Positions 25,892 through 34,852 of a stretch of 64,000 nt of DNA are shown here, one piece after another. The position numbers and the translations under genes were made by a program. Positions within the stretch are counted from its first letter, which is position 1. Each line of letters starts with the position of its first letter. The stretch is from Intestinibacter bartlettii (GTDB lineage Bacteria; Bacillota; Clostridia; Peptostreptococcales; Peptostreptococcaceae): the NCBI RefSeq assembly GCF_000154445.1, contig NZ_DS499559.1. One strand, written 5' to 3'. A model generated the notes under the pieces. It ran no database searches, was not told the DNA's origin, and saw only the letters and a program-made list of their open reading frames with translations.

Positions 25892-27490
25892 ATGCTGAGA
25901 GTGTCTAATATTAAATTAAATATAGATGACAATAAATCAAAAATAAAAAGCAGTTTATTAAAAAAATTAAAAATAAAAGAAACAGATTTAATTAAATACT
26001 TTATATACAAAGAATCAGTAGATGCAAGAAAAAAAGGTAAAATAGATTTTGTATATACAGTTGATGTAGTCGTAAAAAACGAAGATAAACTTATAAAGAA
26101 AAAATTAAAGGACGTTGTAGAAATCAAACAAAGAGAATATGTAGGTGTTGAATCTGGTACACAAAAGCTTCAACACAGACCTGTTGTAATAGGAAGTGGA
26201 CCAGCAGGATTATTTGCATCTTTAGTTTTAGCACAAAGAGGATATATGCCTATAATGCTTGAAAGAGGTCTTGATGTAGATAATAGAACAAAAGATATAG
26301 ATAATTTCTGGGTTGACAGAAAATTTAAAAATAATTCTAATGTTCAGTTTGGAGAAGGTGGAGCGGGCACTTTTTCTGATGGAAAGTTAACTACTAGAAT
26401 TAAAGACATAAGATGTAGAAAAGTTTTAACTGAGTTTGTAAATTTTGGGGCACCAGATGAAATTTTATATTCAAACAAGCCTCATGTTGGAACAGATATA
26501 TTAAAAAGTGTAGTAAAAAATATAAGAGAAGAAATTAAAAGACTTGGCGGAACTGTTAAGTTTGATTCTAAAGTAACCCAAATCAACATAGAAGGTTCAA
26601 AAATAAAATCAGTTATAGTTAATGATGAGGAAATGATAGAAACAAATATAGTTGTATTAGCTATAGGCCATAGTGCAAGAGATACTTATGAAATGTTACA
26701 TGAAAATGGAATAAAAATAAATCAAAAGCCATTTGCTATAGGTGCTAGAATAGAGCACCCACAAATTCTTATAAATGAATCTCAATATAAAGAGTTTTAT
26801 AACCATCCTAGATTAGGTGCTGCTGACTATAAATTGATTGAGCATACTTCTAATGGAAGAACAGCATATACATTCTGTATGTGTCCAGGAGGAACTGTAA
26901 TTGCATCAGCCTCAGAAGAAGGTGAAGTTGTAACAAATGGTATGAGTGAACATGCTAGGGATAAAGAAAATGCAAATAGTGCATTCTTAGTAAATGTAAA
27001 ACCTTCTGATTTCGGAAGTGACCATCCGTTAGCAGGTGTTGAATTCCAAAGAAAATACGAAAGATTAGCGTTTGAATTAGGTGGAGGAAATTACAATGCA
27101 CCAGTTCAGTTAGTAGGAGATTTTTTACAGGATAAAGTTACAACAGAGTTAGGTAAAGTTAAACCATCATATAAACCAGGATACAAATTTGCAGATTTAA
27201 GAGAATGTCTGCCAGATTTCGTATGCGAAACAATGAAAGAAGCTTTACCAAAATTAGATAATAAATTAAAGGGATTTGCAATGCATGATGCTGTTTTAAC
27301 TGGCGTAGAGACTAGATCATCTGCTCCTATTAGAATAGTTAGAGATGAAGAAACTCTAGAATCTGTAAGCTTAGAAAAATTATATCCATGTGGAGAGGGA
27401 GCAGGGTATGCCGGTGGTATAGTAACTGCTGCTGTAGATGGTATAAAATGTGCTGAAAAAATAATTGAAAATTATTCAAAAATACAATAA
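25892..27490 (+). CDS. NAD(P)/FAD-dependent oxidoreductase (COG2509-type)
   Basis: From ATG 25892 (GAGGAGGAAG just upstream, which excludes ATG 25871) the product has 532 residues. An N-terminal domain of about 85 residues (LRVSNIKLNIDDNKSKIK) precedes the dinucleotide-binding motif PVVIGSGPAGLFASLVLA. Further family landmarks are NVQFGEGGAGTFSDGKLTTR, CMCPGGTVIASASEEG, ETRSSAPIRI and the C-terminal PCGEGAGYAGGIVTAAVDG. The family is a widespread but biochemically undefined group of flavoproteins. It stands alone between a terminator and the nptA promoter, and the redox partner is not evident. Confidence 0.88.
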   Translation: MLRVSNIKLNIDDNKSKIKSSLLKKLKIKETDLIKYFIYKESVDARKKGKIDFVYTVDVVVKNEDKLIKKKLKDVVEIKQREYVGVESGTQKLQHRPVVIGSGPAGLFASLVLAQRGYMPIMLERGLDVDNRTKDIDNFWVDRKFKNNSNVQFGEGGAGTFSDGKLTTRIKDIRCRKVLTEFVNFGAPDEILYSNKPHVGTDILKSVVKNIREEIKRLGGTVKFDSKVTQINIEGSKIKSVIVNDEEMIETNIVVLAIGHSARDTYEMLHENGIKINQKPFAIGARIEHPQILINESQYKEFYNHPRLGAADYKLIEHTSNGRTAYTFCMCPGGTVIASASEEGEVVTNGMSEHARDKENANSAFLVNVKPSDFGSDHPLAGVEFQRKYERLAFELGGGNYNAPVQLVGDFLQDKVTTELGKVKPSYKPGYKFADLRECLPDFVCETMKEALPKLDNKLKGFAMHDAVLTGVETRSSAPIRIVRDEETLESVSLEKLYPCGEGAGYAGGIVTAAVDGIKCAEKIIENYSKIQ

Positions 27491-27606
27491 GACAAATTAA
27501 ATTTCAACTTCATGGTAAAAACTAGAATTATATATAAAAATAAGGAAATATATGTAATTTTAATGTTAAGTTTATATTAAGAAATTAACAAAGCATAAAA
27601 AAAGTA

Positions 27607-27634
27607 TTGAAGTTTATATTTATAACATTATAAA
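27607..27634 (+). promoter_or_regulatory. Candidate promoter for the Na/Pi cotransporter gene
   Basis: TTGAAG at 27607-27612 and TATAAA at 27629-27634 with a 16-base spacer, about 70 bases before the gene. Confidence 0.45.
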
Positions 27635-27703
27635 ATAGACATGTACTTAAATATGAATAGAAGTAGAATACAAATATAAATTACTTACTTAAGGAGGAAT
27701 AAA

Positions 27704-29332
27704 GTGCAAATTGTTATAAGTCTTTTAGGAGGTCTAGGTTTATTTTTATATGGTATGAACCTTATGGGGGAATCGCTAGAAAAAGTAGCTGGATCGAAAA
27801 TGAAAAAAATTATTGAACTATTGACGAAAAACATCTTTATGGGTGTTCTTCTTGGAGCTGTTGTAACAGCAGTTATACAAAGTTCTAGTGCTACAACAGT
27901 AATGGTTGTAGGTTTTGTTAATGCAGGGTTAATGGGTCTTCCACAAGCAGTTGGGGTAATCATGGGTGCCAATATAGGTACAACAGTAACTGCGCAAATT
28001 GTATCGTTTGATTTAACTGGAATGGCACCACTTGCATTAGGAATAGGTATATTATTATATCTGTTTGCAGGAAATGAAAAATATAAACAAGTTGGAGAAG
28101 TGTTTATAGGTTTTGGTCTATTATTTACAGGTATGGAATCAATGAAATTAGCAGTAAGTCCACTGGCTGAATATAAAGGATTTACAGATTTATTATCTAC
28201 ATTCGGAAGATATCCAATACTAGGTCTTCTTCTTGGATTTGGGATAACAGCTATAATCCAAAGTTCATCAGCTGCTATGGGGATGCTTGTAGTTTTAGCA
28301 TCTCAAGGATTAGTTCCACTTTCATCAGCATTACCTATATTATATGGACAAAATATAGGAACTTGTGTAACATCATTAATATCAAGTATTGGGGCAAATA
28401 AAAATGCTAAAAGAGCAGCAATGATACATTTAATATTTAATATATTAGGAACAATCATATTCTTAATCTTATTAAATGGTATAGTTGTCAAATTCGTTGT
28501 ATCACTTGATCCAGGTAATGTAGCAAGACAAATAGCTAACGTACATACTATATTTAACATAGTTTCAACAATTTTATTATTACCATGTAATAAATTAATA
28601 GTTAAATTAGCGATGAGAATTGTTCCAGACAAAGAAGATGAGCTTGAAGAAGATGAATCAAGAGTAATCAAATATATAGATGACAGAATGATTCAAACTC
28701 CACCAATAGCTTTAGCTAGTACGATAAAAGAAGTAGCTAGAATGGGTGAAAAAGCTAGAGATAGTGTTGATTATGCTATGGAAGGTATATTAGAAGCATC
28801 TTCTGAAGGAATTGAGAGATGTTTCAAACAAGAGAAATCAATAAATCAATTACAAAAAACAATATTAAACTACCTTTTAAAACTATCTAAAGCACCATTA
28901 AGTGAAGAAGATAGAGAAACTGTAGACACATTATTCAACACAGTGAATGATATAGAAAGAATCGGTGACCATGCTGAAAACTTAGCAGAAATCGCACAAT
29001 CAGCTATAGATGGTCAAGTTTATTTCTCAGAACAAGGTCAAAATGAAATAAGTGATATGTATAACAAAGTTATTGCATCTTATAGTTATGCATTAGAATC
29101 TATGGTTACATCTGATGTTAATTTAGCTTGTAAAGTTATAAAAATGGAAGAACAAGTTGATATAATGGAAGAGTCATGTAGAGTAAATCACATGAGAAGA
29201 TTAAATAATAATCTTTGTAGCATAGATAATGGTATTATCTATTTTGAGATACTAGCAAACTTAGAAAGAATTTCAGACCATGCAGCAAATATAGCTGAAA
29301 AAGTTATACAACAAAAAACAAACGACAAATAA
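27704..29332 (+). CDS. Na/Pi cotransporter with C-terminal PhoU-like domain
   Basis: The 542-residue protein starts at GTG 27704 (AAGGAGG upstream). Residues 1-310 form the membrane part with the two inverted QSSSA repeats of the NaPi-II fold (VIQSSSATTVMVVGFVNAG and IIQSSSAAMGMLVVLA). Residues about 340-540 are a PhoU-like helical domain containing two ERIGDHAENLAE / ERISDHAANIAE motifs. Such proteins take up phosphate with sodium, and the PhoU part is thought to sense or gate. A separate PhoU gene lies at 40964, so two PhoU-type proteins are encoded in the window. Confidence 0.93.
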   Translation: MQIVISLLGGLGLFLYGMNLMGESLEKVAGSKMKKIIELLTKNIFMGVLLGAVVTAVIQSSSATTVMVVGFVNAGLMGLPQAVGVIMGANIGTTVTAQIVSFDLTGMAPLALGIGILLYLFAGNEKYKQVGEVFIGFGLLFTGMESMKLAVSPLAEYKGFTDLLSTFGRYPILGLLLGFGITAIIQSSSAAMGMLVVLASQGLVPLSSALPILYGQNIGTCVTSLISSIGANKNAKRAAMIHLIFNILGTIIFLILLNGIVVKFVVSLDPGNVARQIANVHTIFNIVSTILLLPCNKLIVKLAMRIVPDKEDELEEDESRVIKYIDDRMIQTPPIALASTIKEVARMGEKARDSVDYAMEGILEASSEGIERCFKQEKSINQLQKTILNYLLKLSKAPLSEEDRETVDTLFNTVNDIERIGDHAENLAEIAQSAIDGQVYFSEQGQNEISDMYNKVIASYSYALESMVTSDVNLACKVIKMEEQVDIMEESCRVNHMRRLNNNLCSIDNGIIYFEILANLERISDHAANIAEKVIQQKTNDK

Positions 29333-29350
29333 TTAAATTTTATATAAAAT

Positions 29351-29399
29351 AAAAAACGCCTTGAATTATAGAAAAATCTATTTTTCAAGGTGTTTTTTT
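29351..29399 (+). terminator. Terminator after the Na/Pi cotransporter gene
   Basis: A stem of about 15 bp (29351-29365 with 29384-29398, one G-U pair) ends in a run of T. Confidence 0.9.
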
Positions 29400-29666
29400 A
29401 TATCATATAATAAATTATAATAAACCGAATGCTTTTTGAAATTCTTTGTATCATAAATAGGAAAAATATATCATTTGTAATTACATAATATTATGTGATA
29501 TCGTTTTCAAAGACACATAAATAATTTTACTATCGATAATTTTATAAATGAAAAAAAATAATATATTTTTGATATTTTTTATATATAAGATGTATGGTAT
29601 AATTTAGGTGATTAGAAGATTAAAATGTAAATAATAAATAACTTTAAAAAGAGAGGGATAACAGGA
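29400..29666. other. AT-rich leader region before pgi
   Basis: Together with the preceding terminator this gene-free stretch exceeds 330 bases. The only signal is TATAAT at 29598-29603 preceded by TGG, a likely extended -10 box for pgi, with no clear -35. No riboswitch was recognised. Confidence 0.4.
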
Positions 29667-31013
29667 ATGGCTAAATTAAATTTAGATTATAGTAAAGTTT
29701 TGGGGTTTTTAGACAAATCCGAAATTGATGCGATGCAACCATATGTAACAGTTGCTCATAATTCACTTCATGAAAGAACTGGTTTAGGAAACGATTTTTT
29801 AGGATGGATAAACTGGCCAGTTGATTATGATAAGGATGAGTTTGCAAGAATAAAAAAAGCAGCAGAAAAAATCAAATCTGACTCAGATGTATTACTAGTA
29901 ATAGGGATTGGGGGATCTTATTTAGGTTCAAGAGCGGCTATAGAAATGTGTTCTCACACTTTCAGAAATAGTTTATCAAAAGAAAAAAGAAATGCACCAG
30001 AAGTTTACTTTGTAGGAAACAGCATAAGTTCTTCTTATTTAGCTGATTTAATAGAATTAATAGAAGGTAAAGATGTTTCTGTAAATGTAATTTCAAAATC
30101 TGGTACTACTACAGAACCAGCAATAGCATTTAGAATATTCAAAGACATATTAGAAAAGAAATATGGAAAAGAAGAAGCTGCTAAGAGAATATATGCAACA
30201 ACAGATGCAAAAAGAGGAGCTCTTAGACAACTAGCAGATGAACAAGGATACGAAACTTTCGTTATACCAGATGATATTGGAGGAAGATTCTCAGTGATGT
30301 CAGCAGTTGGTCTACTTCCAATTGCAGCTGCAGGACTTGATATAGATGAAATGATGAAAGGTATGGCTGATGCTAGAGAAGACTTCTCTACTGATGTTAT
30401 AGACAATAACTACGCATATCAGTATGCAGTAATAAGAAATATATTACATAGAAAAGGCAAAGATATAGAGTTACTAGTTAACTATGAACCAACATTACAT
30501 TATGTAAGTGAATGGTGGAAACAATTATATGGAGAAAGTGAAGGAAAAGACCAAAAAGGTATATTCCCAGCATCAGTAGATTTCTCAACTGACTTACACT
30601 CTATGGGACAATATGTTCAAGATGGGAAGAGAATATTATTCGAAACAGTAATCAATGTAGAACAAGCCAGAAAAGATATAATAATAGAATCTGATGAAGC
30701 TGATTTAGATGGATTAAACTACTTAGCTGGTAAAGGAGTAGATTATGTAAATCATAAAGCATTACAAGGAACTGTATTAGCTCATAATGATGGCCAAGTT
30801 CCAAATATGATATTAAACATAGAAAAACTAGACATATATAACTTTGGATATATGGCTTACTTCTTCATGAAAGCTTGTGGTTTAAGTGGATACTTACTAG
30901 GAGTTAATCCATTTAACCAACCAGGTGTTGAAGCATATAAGAAAAATATGTTTGCATTACTTGGAAAACCAGGTTACGAGAAAGAAAAAGAAGAATTAGA
31001 AAAAAGATTATAA
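29667..31013 (+). CDS. pgi: Glucose-6-phosphate isomerase
   Basis: The 448-residue protein is of the short Firmicute PGI type. It has the SIS-domain motifs IGIGGSYLGSRAAIE and NVISKSGTTTEPA, and the C-terminal signature GVNPFNQPGVEAYK. It interconverts glucose 6-phosphate and fructose 6-phosphate in glycolysis. AGAGAGGG lies ahead of ATG 29667. The gene is monocistronic, bounded by terminators on both sides. Codon use is biased as in other highly expressed genes. Confidence 0.98.
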   Translation: MAKLNLDYSKVLGFLDKSEIDAMQPYVTVAHNSLHERTGLGNDFLGWINWPVDYDKDEFARIKKAAEKIKSDSDVLLVIGIGGSYLGSRAAIEMCSHTFRNSLSKEKRNAPEVYFVGNSISSSYLADLIELIEGKDVSVNVISKSGTTTEPAIAFRIFKDILEKKYGKEEAAKRIYATTDAKRGALRQLADEQGYETFVIPDDIGGRFSVMSAVGLLPIAAAGLDIDEMMKGMADAREDFSTDVIDNNYAYQYAVIRNILHRKGKDIELLVNYEPTLHYVSEWWKQLYGESEGKDQKGIFPASVDFSTDLHSMGQYVQDGKRILFETVINVEQARKDIIIESDEADLDGLNYLAGKGVDYVNHKALQGTVLAHNDGQVPNMILNIEKLDIYNFGYMAYFFMKACGLSGYLLGVNPFNQPGVEAYKKNMFALLGKPGYEKEKEELEKRL

Positions 31014-31029
31014 GATATATTTTTAGAAT

Positions 31030-31075
31030 AAAATCCAAGTAGAGTGAGAAAATCATTTTATTTGGATTTTTTATT
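31030..31075 (+). terminator. Terminator after pgi
   Basis: AAAATCCAAGTA (31030-31041) pairs with TATTTGGATTTT (31059-31070), one G-U pair, followed by T residues. Confidence 0.85.
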
Positions 31076-31228
31076 TTATAAAAACTTTTGGACTTATTTA
31101 AGTTTAATTTAAGATTTCGATAATATAATAAAATCATAGAAAAGATAATAAATATTAAAAAAGATTTATTTTAAATGTTAATAATAGAGATTGATTAAGT
31201 AAATCTTATAAATATAGGAGGATATATT

Positions 31229-32317
31229 ATGTCAAAGAAAAAAAGTATTAGTTTAATTGTAATTGTAGCAATAATATGCTCAGTTTTAAGTTCACTATTA
31301 ACCGTTGTAATTGTAAATAAAACGGGAATACTAAATGGAACAACAAGTACAAGTCAAGGAACAAGTTCAAAAATAGTAGTTAGTAGTGATAAGAGCACAA
31401 ATGTGTATCAAGCCGTAAGTGAAAAAGCAAAGCCTTCAGTAGTAGGTATAACAACTACTACAGTAAGTAGCGATAATATGTTTTCTATGCCAACTGAATC
31501 AACTGGTGTAGGAACTGGTATAATAGTTGATTCAAATGGATATATACTTACAAATTCACACGTTATTTCTGATGGCAAAGCGAAAACAGTAAGTGTATTA
31601 TTTAACGATGGTAGTACAGTAGATGGTCAAGTTTATTGGTATGATTCACAACTTGATTTAGCTATAGTTAAAGTTAATAAAACTGGACTTACAGCAGCTG
31701 AATTAGGAGATAGTGATAAAGTTCAAATAGGGGATATATCAATAGCAATAGGTAATCCATATGGATTAGACTTAGCAGGAACAGTTACACAAGGTATAAT
31801 AAGTGGATTAGATAGAACTATATCAACTGAAGAAACTACTATGACAGGTCTTATCCAAACAGATGCAAGTATAAATGCTGGTAACAGTGGTGGACCATTA
31901 TTAAATTCAAGAGGTGAAGTAATAGGTATAAACACAGCAAAAGCATCAGAAGGTGAAGGATTGGGATTCTCTATACCAATAAATACAGCAAAACCAATTA
32001 TAGAATCAATAATAAAAAATGGAAGTTATGAAAAAGTAACTTTAGGGATAAAAGGTACAGATGCATCAACTTATGCTAAATACTCAAATCAACAATTAAG
32101 CTCTGAAGATGGTGTATATGTATCAGAAGTAGTATCAGGTTCAGCAGCAGAAAAAGCTGGAGTAAAATCTGGTGATATAATAACTAAAATAGATGATACA
32201 GATTTATCAGTAATGTCAGACTTAACAAAACACCTATATAACTATACAACAGGAGATTCAGCTACACTTGTTGTAAATAGAAATGGTAAAGAAGTAAAAT
32301 TAAATGTGAAGTTTTAA
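31229..32317 (+). CDS. HtrA/DegP-type membrane-anchored serine protease
   Basis: The 362-residue protein has an N-terminal membrane anchor (residues 7-29), a low-complexity Ser/Thr linker, a trypsin-like domain with the catalytic histidine in LTNSHVIS, aspartate in LDLAIVKV and serine in AGNSGGPLL, and one C-terminal PDZ domain from about residue 270 (VVSGSAAEKAGVKSGDIITKI). It should degrade or refold misfolded proteins at the outer face of the membrane. AGGAGG precedes ATG 31229. The gene is bounded by terminators on both sides; no two-component system is adjacent. Confidence 0.95.
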   Translation: MSKKKSISLIVIVAIICSVLSSLLTVVIVNKTGILNGTTSTSQGTSSKIVVSSDKSTNVYQAVSEKAKPSVVGITTTTVSSDNMFSMPTESTGVGTGIIVDSNGYILTNSHVISDGKAKTVSVLFNDGSTVDGQVYWYDSQLDLAIVKVNKTGLTAAELGDSDKVQIGDISIAIGNPYGLDLAGTVTQGIISGLDRTISTEETTMTGLIQTDASINAGNSGGPLLNSRGEVIGINTAKASEGEGLGFSIPINTAKPIIESIIKNGSYEKVTLGIKGTDASTYAKYSNQQLSSEDGVYVSEVVSGSAAEKAGVKSGDIITKIDDTDLSVMSDLTKHLYNYTTGDSATLVVNRNGKEVKLNVKF

Positions 32318-32329
32318 TTAAAAACATAT

Positions 32330-32380
32330 AGGAACTTGTGCATATAGAATATATCTATATATACAGGTTCCTTTATTTTT
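32330..32380 (+). terminator. Terminator after the htrA-like gene
   Basis: An 18-base arm at 32330-32347 pairs with 32355-32372 (wobble and one mismatch), then T residues. Confidence 0.85.
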
Positions 32381-32473
32381 ATATATTTTAAGTAACAAAA
32401 GCAATAATACCTTAATAGATTAATAGTATAGTTTTTATATAATATTAAATATCATTTTAAGGAAGTGGAGACT

Positions 32474-33424
32474 TTGGAAAAAAATATTATTAGATTTTGT
32501 GCTGATGCTGGGGGAAAGTACTGTCCATGTCATCTTGCCTATAGTGGGGATTGTATAAAATGCCCTATGATACAAGGCAAAAATAAGTGCGACTGTGATT
32601 GGCAAGGGGTTTGTACTTACAACTTACTAAATCATAGTAGGATATCTCCTATAGATGAAAGAAAAGAAATTTTATGTAACATTCTAAGTACAGAACAAAT
32701 TGGTGATAATTTATATTTAATTAAAATAAAAGTACCAAAAGACATAGCAAAATACTTATATGAACCAGGAGTATATGTATTTTTAAAGGATAAAGATAAA
32801 AATAGCGATATATTTAATGCCCCTATAACTGTTATGGATATAAATGAAGAAGAAGGAATACTAGAGGTAATTATACATGCGATAGGAGCGAAAACAAAAC
32901 CTATAATAAATAATGATAAAGTATACGTAAAATCACCATATTACAATGGAATATTTGGGCTTAAAGAAATCAAATCAAATAAGGAAGATAACTGTTTAAT
33001 CGTTATAAATGGTTTATCTCAGGCGAATGTTATCAATGTAATTAGAAGGCTTTTAAGAAATAATAACAATGTTGAAGTATTTGTAAACGGAACCTTATTA
33101 GATATTATAAAAGAAAAAATAGAAAGTATGAACGTTAAAATTAATTATTTTAATATAGAAAAAGATAAACAGCTTTTATTTAATTATATAAAAGATAAAA
33201 AAATATCTTTTGTATATTGTGCTGCATCAGTTGAATTTAGTAGACAAATTATGAATATATTAAATAGTGTTGATAAAAATATCAAACTATCTATATCAAA
33301 TAATAATTTGATTTGTTGTGGAGAGGGAATTTGTGGAGCATGCATAGTGGATCTAAATGGAAAAAAGGTAAAGACATGTAAAGCACAAATTGATAGTAGA
33401 GAATACTTAACACATATTAAATAG
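32474..33424 (+). CDS. PyrK-like flavin/2Fe-2S electron-transfer subunit with Cys-rich N-terminus
   Basis: From TTG 32474 the protein has 316 residues; an in-frame GTG at 32465 lies too close to AAGGA (32459-32463). The first 50 residues hold eight cysteines (9, 17, 19, 27, 30, 39, 41, 47), enough for one or two metal clusters. The middle resembles the ferredoxin-reductase-like FAD/NAD domain of dihydroorotate dehydrogenase electron-transfer subunits. The C-terminus has the PyrK-type 2Fe-2S motif C-x4-C-x2-C-x11-C (CGEGICGACIVDLNGKK and on). An FAD oxidoreductase gene follows after 20 bases. The pair probably passes electrons from NAD(P)H to an unknown acceptor; there are no pyrimidine genes nearby. 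Confidence 0.75.
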   Translation: MEKNIIRFCADAGGKYCPCHLAYSGDCIKCPMIQGKNKCDCDWQGVCTYNLLNHSRISPIDERKEILCNILSTEQIGDNLYLIKIKVPKDIAKYLYEPGVYVFLKDKDKNSDIFNAPITVMDINEEEGILEVIIHAIGAKTKPIINNDKVYVKSPYYNGIFGLKEIKSNKEDNCLIVINGLSQANVINVIRRLLRNNNNVEVFVNGTLLDIIKEKIESMNVKINYFNIEKDKQLLFNYIKDKKISFVYCAASVEFSRQIMNILNSVDKNIKLSISNNNLICCGEGICGACIVDLNGKKVKTCKAQIDSREYLTHIK

Positions 33425-33444
33425 AATAGAAAGGGGGAATTTTT

Positions 33445-34740
33445 ATGCCAAAAGTAGTTGTTATAGGAGGCGGATGGGCTGGATGTGCAGCATCTATAAG
33501 TGCGAAAAAAGCAGGATGTGAGGTAGTTTTGTTAGAAAGAACAGATTTATTAATAGGACTTGGCAATGTAGGTGGAATAATGAGAAATAATGGACGATAT
33601 ACGGCTTGTGAAGAAGCCATAGCCCTTGGAGCAAATGAGCTTTTTAATATAACTGATAAGTATGCCATTCATACAAATATAGATTTTCCAGGTCATAACC
33701 ATGCCACTATATATAATGTGACAAAAGTAGAGCCCGTTGTTAGGAGAATGCTAATAGATATGGATATAAAAGTAAAATTAATAAGTAGAGTAGTAAATGT
33801 AGAATGTGAAGATAATATATTAAAAGCAGTAATTTTAGAGAATGGTGAAACTATCTATGGTGATGCATTTGTTGATACTACAGGAACAACAGGACCAATG
33901 GGAAATTGCGAACGATATGGTAATGGTTGTGCTATGTGTGTACTAAGATGTCCGTCATTTGGAGGTCGAGTAAGTATTACATCTAGATGTGGAATAGATG
34001 ATATGACAGGAAAGCGAAAAAATGGAGATTTTGGGGCATTTAGTGGCTCAATGAAGATATTAAAAACAAGTTTAAGTCAAGAAATTCAAGATAAATTAGC
34101 TAAAGATGGTCATGTTGAAATATTTTTACCAGAATATTTAAGAGATGAAAAAAAATTAGATATAAAAGTTTGCCAACAATATGCACTTCCTCAATTTGCT
34201 CAAAATGTAATCTTAATAGATACAGGGCATGCAAAACTTATGACTCCATTTTTCAATCTAGAAAAATTGAGAAAAGTGCCTGGGTGTGAAAATGCTATGA
34301 TTGTAGATCCTTACGCTGGAGGAAAAGGAAACTCTATAAGATATATGGCTGTTTCTCCAAGAGATAATTATATGAGAGCACAGGGAATGTCGAATTTGTT
34401 TGTAGGTGGAGAAAAATCAGGATTTTATGTAGGTCATACAGAAGCAATTTGCACAGGTAGTTTAGCAGGTCATAATGCAGCTAGATTCTGTGCAGGGGTT
34501 GATTTTTTACAACTTCCAGAGAGTATAGCTATAGGGGATATGTTAAAATATTCTAATATAGAAATGCATAAGCAAGATGGAGATAAATTAAGATTTACAT
34601 TTGCAGGTGGATTGTATTTTAATAGAATGAAAGAATTAGGACTTTATACTACAGACAAAGAGATTATTGAAGATAGAATCAAAAAAACAGGTTTATTTAA
34701 AGTGTATGATAAAAAAATAATAGGGAGTATGGTAGTGTAA
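33445..34740 (+). CDS. FAD-dependent oxidoreductase (FAD_oxidored type)
   Basis: The 431-residue protein starts with a dinucleotide-binding motif, VVVIGGGWAGCAASISAKKAG, and belongs to the FAD-dependent reductases related to fumarate and thiosulfate-type flavoproteins. A cysteine-rich segment, CERYGNGCAMCVLRCPSFGG (about residues 155-175), could bind a cluster or form redox-active thiols. The C-terminal GGEKSGFYVGHTEAICTGSLAG is the usual second FAD-binding part. GGGGG precedes ATG 33445. It forms an operon with the preceding electron-transfer subunit. Its substrate cannot be read from the sequence. Confidence 0.82.
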   Translation: MPKVVVIGGGWAGCAASISAKKAGCEVVLLERTDLLIGLGNVGGIMRNNGRYTACEEAIALGANELFNITDKYAIHTNIDFPGHNHATIYNVTKVEPVVRRMLIDMDIKVKLISRVVNVECEDNILKAVILENGETIYGDAFVDTTGTTGPMGNCERYGNGCAMCVLRCPSFGGRVSITSRCGIDDMTGKRKNGDFGAFSGSMKILKTSLSQEIQDKLAKDGHVEIFLPEYLRDEKKLDIKVCQQYALPQFAQNVILIDTGHAKLMTPFFNLEKLRKVPGCENAMIVDPYAGGKGNSIRYMAVSPRDNYMRAQGMSNLFVGGEKSGFYVGHTEAICTGSLAGHNAARFCAGVDFLQLPESIAIGDMLKYSNIEMHKQDGDKLRFTFAGGLYFNRMKELGLYTTDKEIIEDRIKKTGLFKVYDKKIIGSMVV

Positions 34741-34814
34741 ATTGATTTGTACTTTATAGTAGTTTAAGCGTTTTAAATTTTTTTTGTAAATAACTTTATA
34801 TGATGAGTTTTTAA

Positions 34815-34847
34815 AAGGCATATGCTTGTTAATTTAGCATATGCCTT
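34815..34847. terminator. Shared terminator between FAD oxidoreductase and feoB genes
   Basis: AAGGCATATGCT/AGCATATGCCTT (34815-34826 and 34836-34847) is a perfect 12-bp stem. On the minus strand it follows the feoB stop and is followed by TTTT. Confidence 0.8.
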
Positions 34848-34852
34848 ACTAT

